Of a stretch of DNA of 64,000 nucleotides, positions 49,094 through 59,012 are shown in pieces. Numbering within the stretch: the stretch's first letter is position 1; each line of letters opens with the position of its first letter. The position numbers and the translations under genes are program-made. The stretch is from AP-15 sp963788085 (GTDB lineage: Bacteria > Pseudomonadota > Alphaproteobacteria > ATCC43930 > CGMCC-115725): the NCBI GenBank assembly GCA_963788085.1, contig CAWBFS010000046.1, positions 1 through 64,000 on the forward strand. The letters run 5' to 3'. The notes beneath the pieces were generated by a model. That model did no database searches, was not told the DNA's origin, and worked only from the letters and a program-made list of their open reading frames with translations.

Positions 49094-50423
49094 ATGATGT
49101 CGAAAGAATTCGAGGGGCCGGTGATTGGCATTTCTGCCCGGCTCGCAGGGCGCCGGCTGCATTATGCCTGGGTCATTCTTGCCATAACCTTTGTCGTAAT
49201 CGTGGTCACCGCCGGCGTGCGGGCGACCTCGTGGCGTGCTTATTGTGCCGTTGGAGAATGAGTTCCACTGGTCGCGCGCCACGATATCCTTCGCGATCGG
49301 CATGGACCTGCTTGTTTACGGCTTGGTTGGGCTTTTTCGCCGCGGTGGTGATGGATCGCTTTGGCGTGCGCCGCACAATGGCGTTGTCCCTCGCGGTGGT
49401 GGCCGCCGGGCGTTGGTGTGTGATACGCCGATGCATAATCCCGGGCAGCTCGTCTTGCTGGGGGGCTTGGTGGTTGGATTGTCCACCGGCTTTGTCGGCG
49501 CTTATCTGGAAGTCGATATTGCCGCGCGCTGGTTTCACGCTGGGCAGGGGATGGTTGTCGGCCTCCTGACTGCGGCCAATGCCGCTGGCCAGCTGATCTT
49601 CCTTCCGACGAACGCAGCCCTGATCGCCTATGCCGGCTGGCGTGCGATGGTCCTGATTCTGGCGGGCATCGTTCTCCTCGTCGTGCTGCCCCTTCTCCTC
49701 CTGATGCGCGACCATCCGCAGGATCTCGGACTTTTTGCCTATGGCGACACGACCGGCCAGGGTCGCACTGCCCGGCACAGCGGCAATCCCGTAGCGGTGG
49801 CGTTCCGCGCGCTATGGAATGGGGCACGGGTGCGGGATTTCTGGCTGATCTCGGGTGGGTATTTCGTCTGCGGCGCCTCGACGATGGGACTGATCGGCAC
49901 TCATCTCATCCCCGCCTGTGTCGATCACGGCCTGACCGAAGTCACCGCCGCGGGTTTGCTCGCTGCCACCGGAGTTTTCGCGGTAATCGGCGGCACCGCT
50001 TCTGGCTGGCTCAGCGACCGATATGACAATCGATATCTGCTGTTTTGGTATGATGGACTGCGCGGCTTGTCGCTGTTGTACCTGCCTTTCGGGTTCAACC
50101 TGTCGTTCTACGGCCTGTCGCTGTTCAGCATATTTTACGGTCTCGACTGGATTGCGACCGCGGCGCCGACCGTGCGGCTCCTCGGTCCATGCGGTCGGCG
50201 CAGAGCGGATCGGCATCATGGTGGCTTGGATCACCGTGATCCATCGAATGGGCGGGGCATCGGTCGCCTATCTCGCTGGCGTGCTGCGCATCGGTTTCGG
50301 AACCATTTCGAAGCCTTCATGCTCGCGGGCCTTTTATGTATAGCCGCGGCGCTGATGGTGCTGTTCATCGGCACCGGCCGGCGCGGCGTTGCGGAGCCGG
50401 CTGCCGCCAAGGCGTACTCATAA
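49094..50423 (+). CDS. MFS transporter (several frameshifts)
   Basis: A 12-segment major facilitator protein of about 440 residues. N-terminal frame: LHYAWVILAITFVVIVVTAG. Later frames: LIVPLENEFHWSRATISFAI, MDRFGVRRTMALSLAVVAAG (motif A region), GLLTAANAAGQLIFLPTNAA, GGYFVCGASTMGLIGTHLIP and ASGWLSDRYDNRYLLFWYDG. Changes are needed near 49228, 49335, 49420, 50195 and 50310. The family resembles monocarboxylate or oxalate/formate-type MFS exchangers. With so many shifts in one gene, either decay or unusually poor local sequence is possible. Confidence 0.72.
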
Positions 50424-50479
50424 ACCGCCACTCGCGGCCGGCTATCGGGCCCGAAGCTGCCTTCGGCTCCCCACAGCCC

Positions 50480-51450
50480 TCTCGGCTGATCGCCGCGCGG
50501 CGCGGCGGCGCGGCGCAGGCGGTCGTTGATCGCGGGCCAAGGCCGTGCTCGGGGATTGGCATTACCGCAATCCCGGTAAAGGAGGGGCGGTCGAGACGGC
50601 GCAGCATTGCGAACAGATTGGCCGCCGCCTCGGCGAGATCGCTGGCGCGGCTCAGCCACAGCACCTCCGCAAAGCCCGGCGGCGCGTTCGGGCCGAAGGC
50701 GAGCAATGCCTCGCCCGGGCGGGCCTCGGCCGCAGCGAGACGGCCCGGCAGACGCGGTGCGTAGTGGCTCGCCAGCATGCCCGGTGATCTGGGCAGGGCG
50801 GAGCCGGGCAGGGCGATTGGTCCGAGCGATTCGGTCAGCGCCTCGAATGTGACGGCCCGGGGCGCAGCAGGGCAGGGGCCTCGCCGGAAAGATCGAGGAC
50901 GGTCGATTGGCGCCGGCCCGGGTGGGGCCGTCGTGAGGATCAGCGCGACATCTCGTCGCCTAGGTCTTCGGCGACATGCGCGGCCTCGGTCGGGCTGACC
51001 CGGCCCGAGCGGTTGGCCGATGGCGCGGCGATCGGAGGGCCGTCTCGCGTAGCAGCGCCTGCGCAACCGGATGGCGGGCAACCGGATCGCCACCGTATGA
51101 GACCGGCGCTGGCCAACAACGACAATCCGCGTCGGATTGCCGGGCAATACAAGAGTCAGCGGTCCCGGCCAGAACCGGGCAGCGGCAAGATGAGCGAGCA
51201 GTTGAAGACGGCCAGGGGCTCGGCCTCGGCGAGGTCCCGAAAATGAACGATCAGCGGGTTGAACCTGGGCCGGGACTTGGCTGCGAATATCGCGGCGACG
51301 GCATGATCGTTTGTCGCATCGCCGCCCAGCCCATAAACGGTCTCAGTCGGGAAGGCGACGAGCCGCCCCCCGCGCAACAATGCGCCGGCGCGGGCGATCG
51401 CCGCTGCGCCGGCGGGGGCAATGTCAGCGATCAGCCGCGGCTCCTGAGCT
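50480..51450 (-). CDS. L-threonylcarbamoyladenylate synthase (Sua5/YwlC type), frameshifted
   Basis: The N-terminal YrdC domain is in one frame: AIARAGALLRGGRLVAFPTE, TVYGLGGDATNDHAVAAIFA, AAKSRPRFNPLIVHFRDLAE. The C-terminal Sua5 domain is in another: SPGMLASHYAPRLPGRLAAA, LLAFGPNAPPGFAEVLWLSR, NLFAMLRRLDRPSFTGIAVM and AINDRLRRAAAPR. At least two or three indels lie between 50880 and 51180. It makes the precursor of the t6A tRNA modification and is normally essential, so the shifts are likely sequence errors. Both ends are approximate. It follows the LLM gene on the same strand. Confidence 0.8.
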
Positions 51451-51454
51451 TCGT

Positions 51455-52632
51455 CTACTCGGCCGCGGACCTCTTGGTCTCGGGCGAGCGCCGGGTAGCG
51501 TGCCGCTCGATTTCGGATTGGATCGCGGCGCTGGCTTTCCCAAGGAAATCCTCGTGGTGCTGCACGGCGAAGTCGTAGCTGGCGCGCAATAAATCGCGGC
51601 TCTTCTGGAAATGCGGGTGCACGAAACGCGCCATCAGCTCGTAATGCCTCTTGGTCGCGTCCCAATCAGCCCAGTTCTCGCCAGCTCGCACAGGACCCCA
51701 AACCCGCCCGACCCCTGGATCAGGCGCTCGACATAAGCGACCGCATCGTCGGGGGTGCCGATGCACGCCGTTCCGGTTTCGATCAGCCACTCTATAGGGT
51801 CGCCGACATCGGCCGGGATGATCGGGAAAGTGGCGATGTCACGAAAATAATTGGCGAAGGCCTGCACGCCGAACTGCACATTCTTGCGCGCCTGCTCGCG
51901 CGTGTCGGCGATATGGAAGAAACCGACGACGCGCCAGTCTTTGCGGTTTGGCGTATGGCCATTGGCGCGCGCCGTCTCCTCGTAAAGCCCCCAATTGGCG
52001 GTATGGCGCTCCATCTGCGCCGGGGCAGTGCCGCCGATCGACAGCATGCCGATACCGTATTTGCCGGCCAGCAGCGATCCTGAAGGTGAGCGCGCGGCCG
52101 CCACCGCCAATTCCATGGTCGGGTGGGAATAGGGCCGCAGTTGGAGTTGCGCGTCGGTCAGGCTGAACCAGTCGGTCTTGCAATTCACCATCTCACCCCG
52201 CAGCAGCGGGATGATGACCTCCAGCCCCTCGTTCATCATGCGCCGCTGGTCGCCGGGGTCGATGCCGATCTTCAGCGCGTCGTGCACAAGGGCGCCGGGG
52301 CCGACCCCGAACATCGCCCGGCCGCGCGTCATATGGTCGAGCTGCACCATGCGGTCGGCCAGCATGAACGGGTTGTGATACGGCAGTGACACGACTCCGG
52401 TGCCGAGCCGGATATGCCGGGTGCGCTGCGCCGCCGCGGCAATGAACATCTCCGGGCAGGCGATCAGCTCGAAGCCGCCGGAATGATGCTCGCCGATCCA
52501 CGCCTCGTGATAATTCAGCCGGTCGAGATGCTCGAGCAGTTCGAGGTCGCGTTTGATCGAGAGGGTCGGGTTTTCGTCGTGGTTGTGAAACGGCGCGAGA
52601 AAAATGCCGCTGCGCAAATAGAGATCGTCCAT
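51455..52632 (-). CDS. LLM-class flavin-dependent oxidoreductase (one frameshift)
   Basis: About 392 residues of luciferase-like monooxygenase, distinct from the copies at 41-49 kb. Start at the ATG of 52630-52632 (MDDLYLRSGIFLAPFHNHDE). Core motifs: AWIGEHHSGGFELIACPEMF, IRLGTGVVSLPYHNPFMLAD and GRAMFGVGPGALVHDALKIG. Near 51690 the frame changes and the protein continues WADWDATKRHYELMARFVHP to the TAG at 51455. It is divergent from a Rieske dioxygenase gene, which hints at a shared aromatic or cyclic substrate pathway; this is inference from position. Confidence 0.86.
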
Positions 52633-52759
52633 GCCGAGTCCTCCGGCAGAAAGCCGATGCTGCGGATCGTCGGCCATCGGCCTATTTCCCGCAAGCTAAT
52701 TTCCCCCAGCTCGGGGTTCCTGCTATCATGGCTGCCATTACGTTGAGGAGGAGGCAAAC

Positions 52760-54001
52760 ATGTCAGAGCTCGGCGCGCACGCGATGCGGGGGTTCCGTGG
52801 CCCTCGAATGGCCTCACCGAGATCCCGTTCCGCCTCTACACCGATCCCGGCCAATACCGGCTCGAGCAGGAGCGGATCTTCAAGGGCCCGACCTGGAATT
52901 TTCTGTGTCTGACCTCCGAGATTCCGAGCGCGGGGGATTACACCGCCACGACAATCGGCGAGACCGCGGTAATCGTCACCCGGGACGCCGAGGGCGAGAT
53001 AAACGGTTTTGTGAACCGCTGCGCGCATCGCGGCAATCTCTTGTGCCTGGAGCGGCGTGGTAACGTCAAAGAGATCAGCTGCATCTATCACGGCTGGACC
53101 TACGATCTGACCGGGAAATTGACCGGCGTCGCGTTCGAGCGCGGGGTCAAGCGGCAAGGCGGCATGCCACCCGAGTTTCGCAAGGACGAGCACAATCTGC
53201 GGCGGCTGCGGGTCGCCGAGTTCGCCGGCCTGGTGTTCGGGTCGTTCCGCGACGACACCCCCGATCTCCAAAGTTATCTCGGACCAAAATTTCCGCCGGC
53301 ATCAGCCGCGTGCTGAACCGGCCCGCCCCAGTCTCGGCCGCAGCACGCAGGTACTCCCCAACAACTGGAAGCTCTATGCCGAAAATGTAAAGGATACCTA
53401 CCACGCCAGCATATTGCATCTGTTTCTGACAACCTTCCGGATCAACCGCCTGAGCCAGGAGGGCGGGATCGTCATGGACGACAGCGGGGCGCATCACTTC
53501 AGCTATTCGAAACTCGACTACGCACAGGAAGACGCCGATTACAAAGAGGCGGCGCTGCGCTCGGACAGCGGGTTCGGCCTCAAGGACAGCTCGGTCATCG
53601 AATCGGTCGATGAATATGGCGACGGCATCTCGGTGCAGATCCTGACCGTCTTCCCGAGCATGGTGCTGCAGCAGATCCGGAACACGATCGCGGTTCGCGT
53701 CATCCGCCCGCGCGGGCTCGAAAAGACCGAGCTCGAATGGATCCATCTGGGCTTCGAGGATGACGACGAGAGGATGACCGAACGCCGGTTGCGGCAAGGC
53801 AATCTAGTCGGAGCCGCCGGCTATATCTCGATGGAGGACGGCTGCATCGGCGGGCTCGTCCAGCGCGGGATACGCTACAATGACGAGGATACCGGGGTCG
53901 TCATGATGGGCGGGTACGACGCCGAGCCGCAGCCCTTCCGCGCCAGCGAAGCGGCGATTCGCGGCTTCTGGAAAGAATACCGCGCCTTGACTGGCGCCTG
54001 A
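52760..54001 (+). CDS. aromatic-ring-hydroxylating dioxygenase, large (Rieske) subunit, frameshifted
   Basis: About 413 residues. The Rieske motif is NRCAHRGNLLC...CIYHGWTYDL (C-x-H-x16-C-x2-H). The mononuclear iron ligands lie in ENVKDTYHASILHLFL. The opening MSELGAHAMRG is in a different frame from GLTEIPFRLYTDPGQYRLEQ (change near 52800), and another change near 53300 joins LQSYLGPK to LPNNWKLYAENVKDTYHAS. The ATG at 52760 has GAGGAGGAGG upstream. With the small subunit gene nine bases downstream it forms a dioxygenase; its reductase and ferredoxin are not in the window. Confidence 0.88.
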
Positions 54002-54009
54002 CGCGCCTC

Positions 54010-54481
54010 ATGGACGAAGTCGCGGTCCGGCTCGCTGTCCAGGAGCTCATAGCCGCCTATGTCGACTGCATAGACGAGGACCGGCTGGAAGACTGGCCCG
54101 ACTTCTTTGTCGAGCAGTGCCGCTATGTGATTACCAGCCGGACCAGCCATCGGCGGACTGCCGCACGGCATCGTCTATGCGGCGTCGCGCGGCATGCTGA
54201 TCGACCGCGTGACCGCACTGCGTCAGGCAAATATTTTCGAACCGCACCGCTACCGCCACATCGTCGGCCCGATCCGCATCGAGCAGATCGACGCCACAGT
54301 GGCGCAGGTGCGCTCGAATTTTATTGCAGTGCGGATCATGCACGACGGCGAGATGGGGCTCTTCGCCGCCGGCCGCTATCTCGACCGCATCGCTCTGACG
54401 AGCCAGCCCTACCGCTTCATCGAACGCCTCGTCGTCCTCGACAGCCAGAAGATCGACACATTGCTGGTGATCCCGCTTTAG
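54010..54481 (+). CDS. ring-hydroxylating dioxygenase small subunit (one frameshift)
   Basis: About 157 residues with the NTF2/SnoaL-like fold of beta subunits: VRLAVQELIAAYVDCIDEDR, LEDWPDFFVEQCRYVIT, then after a frame change near 54145 GIVYAASRGMLIDRVTALRQ, FEPHRYRHIVGPIRIEQIDA and LFAAGRYLDRIALTSQPYRF. Partner of the Rieske subunit just upstream in the same operon. It is expected to be structural rather than catalytic. Confidence 0.87.
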
Positions 54482-54574
54482 GGCTGAAGGTAAGTTAATA
54501 ACGGCAATAGCGGATGTCGGCTAATGGTGTACCAACACTAGAAACCCCTGGCGGGCGAGGCTGTAATATTCGGG

Positions 54575-55038
54575 TTATTGAGCTACGTTGGCCAAATCTT
54601 CAATAGAGGGTGACTCTGGGCTGTGATTGAGCACGGCTTCGATTCGCTCGCGCAATCTGTCTCGACGCGCGGCCCAAAACGCCTCGAATCCCGGAATTTG
54701 AGCCGGGACATCACCAAGAAGATGTATGGAACGATAGTGCTCCCGGTCGTGCTCGATCGGGATCGATGTCGCAGCCATGCGTCCGGCATCGCTGCTTGCT
54801 TCTCGACGTTCCCAGGACCTTCTAGAAGTTGAAGGTTCGGGAAGCCTCTCGATCTCCTCGTCGGACATGCCAGCCCGCCGTAGGCGCACTGGCGTGAAAC
54901 GCGAAATTGGGAACACGTGATCGATATGAAACTGGTTTCGCAGGTCGACAAACGTAAAGAGCAGCGACATGAGAGCAAACAGTCGCTTATCGCCATACTG
55001 CATTGAGAGTAAGTCGTCGATTTCTGCGGGTGAAAAAG
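54575..55038 (-). pseudogene. GmrSD-like protein, C-terminal (HNH) part, severed by a mobile element
   Basis: The minus-strand frame reads AFSPAEIDDLLSMQYGDKRL, FALMSLLFTFVDLRNQFHID, HVFPISRFTP; HIDHVFP is the DUF1524-type HNH motif. A further frame change near 54850 gives the NLQLLEGPGNVEKQ text typical of the region after the HNH core. The stop is at 54575. The N-terminal half is at 57162-58471, beyond the 2.1-kb element. Together they would form one GmrSD-like nuclease gene. Confidence 0.8.
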
Positions 55039-55042
55039 CTAG
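55039..55042. repeat. CTAG target-site duplication, left copy
   Basis: CTAG at 55039-55042 matches CTAG at 57158-57161 on the other side of the element. Read through one copy, the minus strand gives AAATTTCTAGCTTTTTCACC, which keeps the nuclease frame (KFLAFSP) after one nearby indel is allowed for. Confidence 0.7.
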
Positions 55043-55066
55043 CCAAAGATATTTGAAATTTTCCGC

Positions 55067-55473
55067 TCAAGCGATCTGGCTGAGCTTATCGGTCGGGTAG
55101 CCGAGGATGGTGGCGACCCGGCCGGTATCGCGATCGGAGTAGACGAACGCCGGTCCGTCGATGCGATAGCGGCCCTTCCAACCGATGGCGAACGGGTATC
55201 GCTTTCTTCGATGTGGATCGGTTCGCTCTCCCCGTCTCGAGCCAGCCTTGCCGCGAGCCGATCGGCGGGGTCGAGCAGCCAGGCATCGCCGGTTTCGGTG
55301 GAGAACAGGACCAGCTGAGCGAGGGTAACGATGCGGCCGTCGTGATCGGCTGCCCGGCGCTGGATATAGCGCACCTCATCGGCCAGACGAAAACCCTTGC
55401 CCTCCACAATCGGCTTGCCTGGTCCACGCCTGATGGGTTTTCGACCCCGAGCGGGCCTGGAGGGGATTGCCAT
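55067..55473 (-). CDS. passenger gene of the 2.1-kb element, unknown function (one frameshift)
   Basis: About 135 residues. Basic N-terminus (PSRPARGRKPIRRGPGKPIV), then FRLADEVRYIQRRAADHDGR, LAQLVLFSTETGDAWLLDPA and DRLAARLARDGE. A one-base change near 55190 gives FAIGWKGRYRIDGPAFVYSD and TGRVATILGYPTDKL. The repeated short beta-like segments suggest a small all-beta fold. Its ATG (complement of 55471-55473) and the ATG of the divergent gene share the palindrome CCATGG, so the two genes overlap at their start codons. I do not recognise the family. Confidence 0.65.
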
Positions 55474-57110
55474 GGAATTGTTCACCCAGCTGTTCGGCGA
55501 TCTGGTGGCCTTCGTCTACCACTGCTTCGATCGCATTGTCATTTACGGTTACCTCAGCGGGCTCTCGCGGCCCGAGCAGGTCGTGCATTTTTTCCGTCAG
55601 GTGGTCGGCGTACCGGTCGTCGGCAAGGAGATCCTGAGCCAGCGCACCGCCGACTACCAGAACTGGGTGGAAGCCTTCGCCCGCAATCATCGGCTGCCGA
55701 TCGAATGGGCCGAGAAAGGCGTGCGCAAGGAAGACCATGTCCTGCCCTGGCAACACCGCATGGCCAGGGACGACGCCTACGGCGTCTACTTCATCTTCAA
55801 GAGCATGGAGCAGGGGCCGAGCTTTCGCATCAGCGTCCCCAAATACGCCACCAAGGATCCAAATTACCGCATCCTCGCCCGCCAACGCAGCCGCTTCACG
55901 CACTACTACTTCTACCTCCGCGACGAAACCCTGGGCCCGATGGTGATGCGGGTCGCCTCGTTCTTTCCGTTCCAGACCACCTACTACCTCAACGGGCACA
56001 GCTTCATCGAGCAGGAGCTGAAGCGCGCGCAGATCGGCTTCCGCAAGACCGACAACGCCTTCCTCGCCGTCGACGACCCCGGCTTTCGCCGGGGCAGGCT
56101 CTGCCGCGCTGCAAGCCGCCGCCGACAAACTCAGCCCGCAAATCATCCGTACACGGCTCGACTACTGGACCGTGATCCTGGGCCCGAAGTTCTCCACCAA
56201 GGAACGCAAGCAGCTCAATCTCTCACGCTTTTATGCGATCGCCCAGATCGAGTATTGTCGCAACTTCATCTTCAAGCGCAACTTTCCCATCCATAAGCTG
56301 TTCGAGCGCAGCTGCGAACTCGGCCTGTGGCGGCTGACCGGCGACAAGATCGCCGAGATCTTCGGCACCCGCCTGAACCGCCGGATGCGCGGCAAGCTCG
56401 CCACCGTCATCGATCGCATCGAGCACGGCCATCACGTCTTCCGCGCCTACTTCAAGAACGCCTTCCTCAAACAGTACGAAAAGTTCGCCACCTTTCTGCG
56501 CAACGAACTGGTCTCCAACAACCTCGCCGACTTCCGTCTCAAGAAGGGACTGGACCATCTCCATGCCGTCCGCGAGCGGTTCCAAACCATCACCGCCCGC
56601 TTCGCCGGTTTCCAGGCGCAGTGGCTCAACGTCCATGTCGACTTCCCGCTGCTTCAGCGCCTCGCCCTGCCGATCACTATTGGCGCGGTCCGCTATCCCG
56701 GCATCAAGATCCACGACCGGCGCGTCATCCGCCTGCTCGAAGTGCTGCTCCATGGCGGCAGCCACGTCGGCGGCTGGACGGCCAAGCAGATCCACCACGC
56801 CGTTCTCACCGCCTTCCACCTCTCCGACAGCGCTTACAGCCTCAACCAACTCCGCTACGACCTGCGCAAGCTCAAGGGCCACGCGCTGGTCGAGCGTGAC
56901 GGCTCCCGCTACGCCTACCGTCTCACCCCCAAGGGGGTTCAGGTTGCGCTGCTCTTTCTCCTCTTCCACAAACGGCTCTGCGGCCCGCTCGCCAACAGCC
57001 GCTTCCATCACCGCCCCAACCCCCATCACCAGCCCGCCAGCAGGCTCGAAGCCGCCTATCACCGCGCCGACAAAGCCATCCAACAGATCGTCGATCTGCT
57101 GGCCGCTTGA
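55472..57110 (+). CDS. unrecognised 545-residue protein, candidate transposition protein of the 2.1-kb element (one frameshift)
   Basis: Starting at ATG 55472 (MELFTQLFGDLVAFVYHCFD), the protein has conserved-looking blocks: PIEWAEKGVRKEDHVLPWQH, RSRFTHYYFYLRDETLGPMV, RVASFFPFQTTYYLNGHSFI. A one-base change near 56095 leads on to LGPKFSTKERKQLNLSRFYA, IEYCRNFIFKRNFPIHKLFE, PGIKIHDRRVIRLLEVLLHG. The last ~110 residues look like a winged helix (LNQLRYDLRKLKGHALVERD then GSRYAYRLTPKGVQVALLFL). I see no DDE, HUH, tyrosine or serine recombinase signature. The role is inferred from its place in the element. Confidence 0.7.
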
Positions 57111-57157
57111 CCCTAGCCTCGCGATTGTCGAACTCTTTTTGTCTACAATTCTCGGGG

Positions 57158-57161
57158 CTAG
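57158..57161. repeat. CTAG target-site duplication, right copy
   Basis: CTAG at 57158-57161, identical to 55039-55042, directly adjoins the end of the 2.1-kb element and the broken nuclease gene frame. Confidence 0.7.
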
Positions 57162-58471
57162 AAATTTAGAGATTTACCTCTAGCATCCATCTCCTGTCGC
57201 AATAAGCTATCTGGAAAGAGGCCTTTCCCGTCCTTCTGGATAACGTCCCTCAATGCAGTCAGTAAGGTGTCGAGGCCGCTGCCCCAAATGCCCGACGCCT
57301 TAAGCAGGGAGCGGACAAGCCATTGTCGAATTGTCTCACGGTCGGCGGCGAATTGTCCGTGAGTTACGTAATTCTCCGGTGCTTGTCGGGAATAGAGATA
57401 ATATGCGATCGGGAGAAGAGCACTGTCGGCGCGTAGCGTCTGGCCGCTCAGCCCGAAACTGGCGGCGAGCTGCACGGTCCTAACGAGCGCAGTTCGGATA
57501 ACGGGCCAGTTGGCCTCAAGGGTGGCCATGTTGGCGCGAGTGAAATTCTCGACCTTAAATCCTACGCTAGCGATGTCGGCCAGCATTAGGCCTGCCTTCA
57601 GCACGAAATCCTGGCTCAGATTGAAACCTGTACCAATTCGGTTGAGGTCGTCGACCAGCCTGTGGATCTCCGCTCGCATCGACCTGTTTCCATTGGGCTA
57701 CCGCGATACTCAGTAGCAGGTCCGAGTATGAAAGCACGGTTCCGCCAGAGATCAGGCGAATGAAGATGTTGAGCACTCGCTCCACATCTTGTGCCTCCTC
57801 CTCGTAGTAATGGATTAGGGGCTCGGTATGAATAACCCGATGCAGCCGATCGAGTGTCGAGTAAGCGCGCTTTAATTCGTCCCCATCGAGCTGCTAGGAA
57901 ATCAGCCAGTTTAGCATCGCCGGACCGTCTTTCATTCCGAGTATTTGTGGTACTTTGAACCACAACGCTTCAGGGCTGCGCGTTTCCTGTGTATCGTCGA
58001 GGAAGCGGAGCGGAACTCATAGACGATGCCGTCCTCGTCGGGCTCAAGTGAAGCGAGCAAATTCAGTCTCAGTATCCGCTTCGGAAACGCATCCGGATTA
58101 TTCCACCACTTGTTTGGCTGCTTGACGGCGATAGAGCCTCGCAACCCGATATTCAGGGCTGTGAGCCGCTGTTGGCCGTCGAGTACTGCTGTGACGGCCT
58201 GATTGTGAAGCGCCGGAAGTTCGGGGCAATGGGCGGCATCCCGCTGGTGGTAGTTGAGGACAAAGTCGTAGAACTTAAATTTCCCGCTGGTTGACGGGTC
58301 GACTTTCCAAAATAGGAAAGTACCAAACGGATACCCTTGCATTAGGCTATCGAATAGCCGCTCGATTTGCTCGGGTTTCCAGACGAATTCCCGCTGGATT
58401 GCGGGTAACACATAGTTTGTTTGCTGAATGCGGCCCAACGCTGTCGCGATTGTCCCGCCTGGCTTGTACAT
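57162..58471 (-). pseudogene. GmrSD-like DUF262 protein, N-terminal part, frameshifted and severed
   Basis: Begins with ATG at 58469-58471: MYKPGGTIATALGRIQQTNY, VLPAIQREFVWKPEQIERLF, DSLMQGYPFGTFLFWKVDPS and AVLDGQQRLTALNIGLRGSI. DGQQRLTAL is the DUF262 nucleotide-hydrolysis motif of GmrSD-type modification-dependent restriction enzymes and related anti-phage proteins. Later parts are in other frames (changes near 57945 and 57650), ending LLRQEMDARGKSL just before the element. The gene resumes at 55038. Anti-phage function is inferred from family. Confidence 0.8.
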
Positions 58472-58565
58472 GTTCTGTCTTGTCCCGGTTACCGAGCTCT
58501 CTTCAGCTTACCATAGGTCTGGCCAAAGCCGGGAAGCTTTAGGAGGCGACGGCGCAGGCAGGTCT

Positions 58566-58874
58566 TCATCCGAAGGTCTTCACCGCCTGCTCGATCGCCG
58601 GTGCTGCCCTCTGGAGATCTTCCGGGACCATGGCGGGCGTCGCTTCGATGCTGGCGTTCAATGCCAGAAACCACGGCTCCGCAATGCGCGGGAGCTCTGA
58701 AGCGTCATTCATGTTGAGTATCAGAATCCCGGTGCGCCGGCCACCATCGGCAATGAAATAAGCAGCCTCGGGCTTTTGTTGCTCGAGGATGGTTTGGATC
58801 ACCTTGAAGCCGTCTTTTTTTGCAGCCGCGTTGCCCGCCTCGACCGGAAACGAAACCTTGACCAGGAACCGCAT
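58566..58874 (-). CDS. small conserved-type protein of unknown function
   Basis: A 102-residue protein: MRFLVKVSFPVEAGNAAAKK, GFKVIQTILEQQKPEAAYFI, ADGGRRTGILILNMNDASEL and EPWFLALNASIEATPAMVPE. The pattern suggests a ferredoxin-like alpha-beta fold of the kind found in small DUF3303-like proteins. No role can be assigned. Start at ATG 58872-58874 with GGGGAGA upstream. It is intact. Confidence 0.75.
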   Translation of the reverse strand: MRFLVKVSFPVEAGNAAAKKDGFKVIQTILEQQKPEAAYFIADGGRRTGILILNMNDASELPRIAEPWFLALNASIEATPAMVPEDLQRAAPAIEQAVKTFG

Positions 58875-59012
58875 TGTGTGTCTCCCCATCCCAAATCCAC
58901 CCCGACAGCATGGCACGGATGGCAGGTCTGGGATAGCCTCGGCAGCCGCGTCCGCTTCCCTCGAGGCGATCGAATAGGATAGCCTCGGTCTGACGAAGAG
59001 CTGGGTGGCGGC

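Larger units (their letters stand above)
55043..57157. mobile_element. 2.1-kb two-gene mobile element of unrecognised type
   Basis: A 2115-base unit interrupts a GmrSD-like gene and is bordered by CTAG on both sides (55039-55042 and 57158-57161). It contains two divergent genes that fill it almost entirely: one ends 24 bases from the left end, the other 47 bases from the right end. Terminal inverted repeats are weak: starting from the ends, CCAAAGATATTTGAAA and CCCCGAGAATTGTAGA share only part of their bases. The main protein is not a DDE, HUH or recombinase family I know. Insertion and duplication are seen; mobility is inferred from them. Confidence 0.75.

Noticed and set aside
49206..49827. 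Minus-strand frames of 190-195 codons opposite the MFS gene
   Set aside because: The plus strand, after frame correction, encodes recognisable transporter helices; the minus frames are arginine- and serine-rich shadows.
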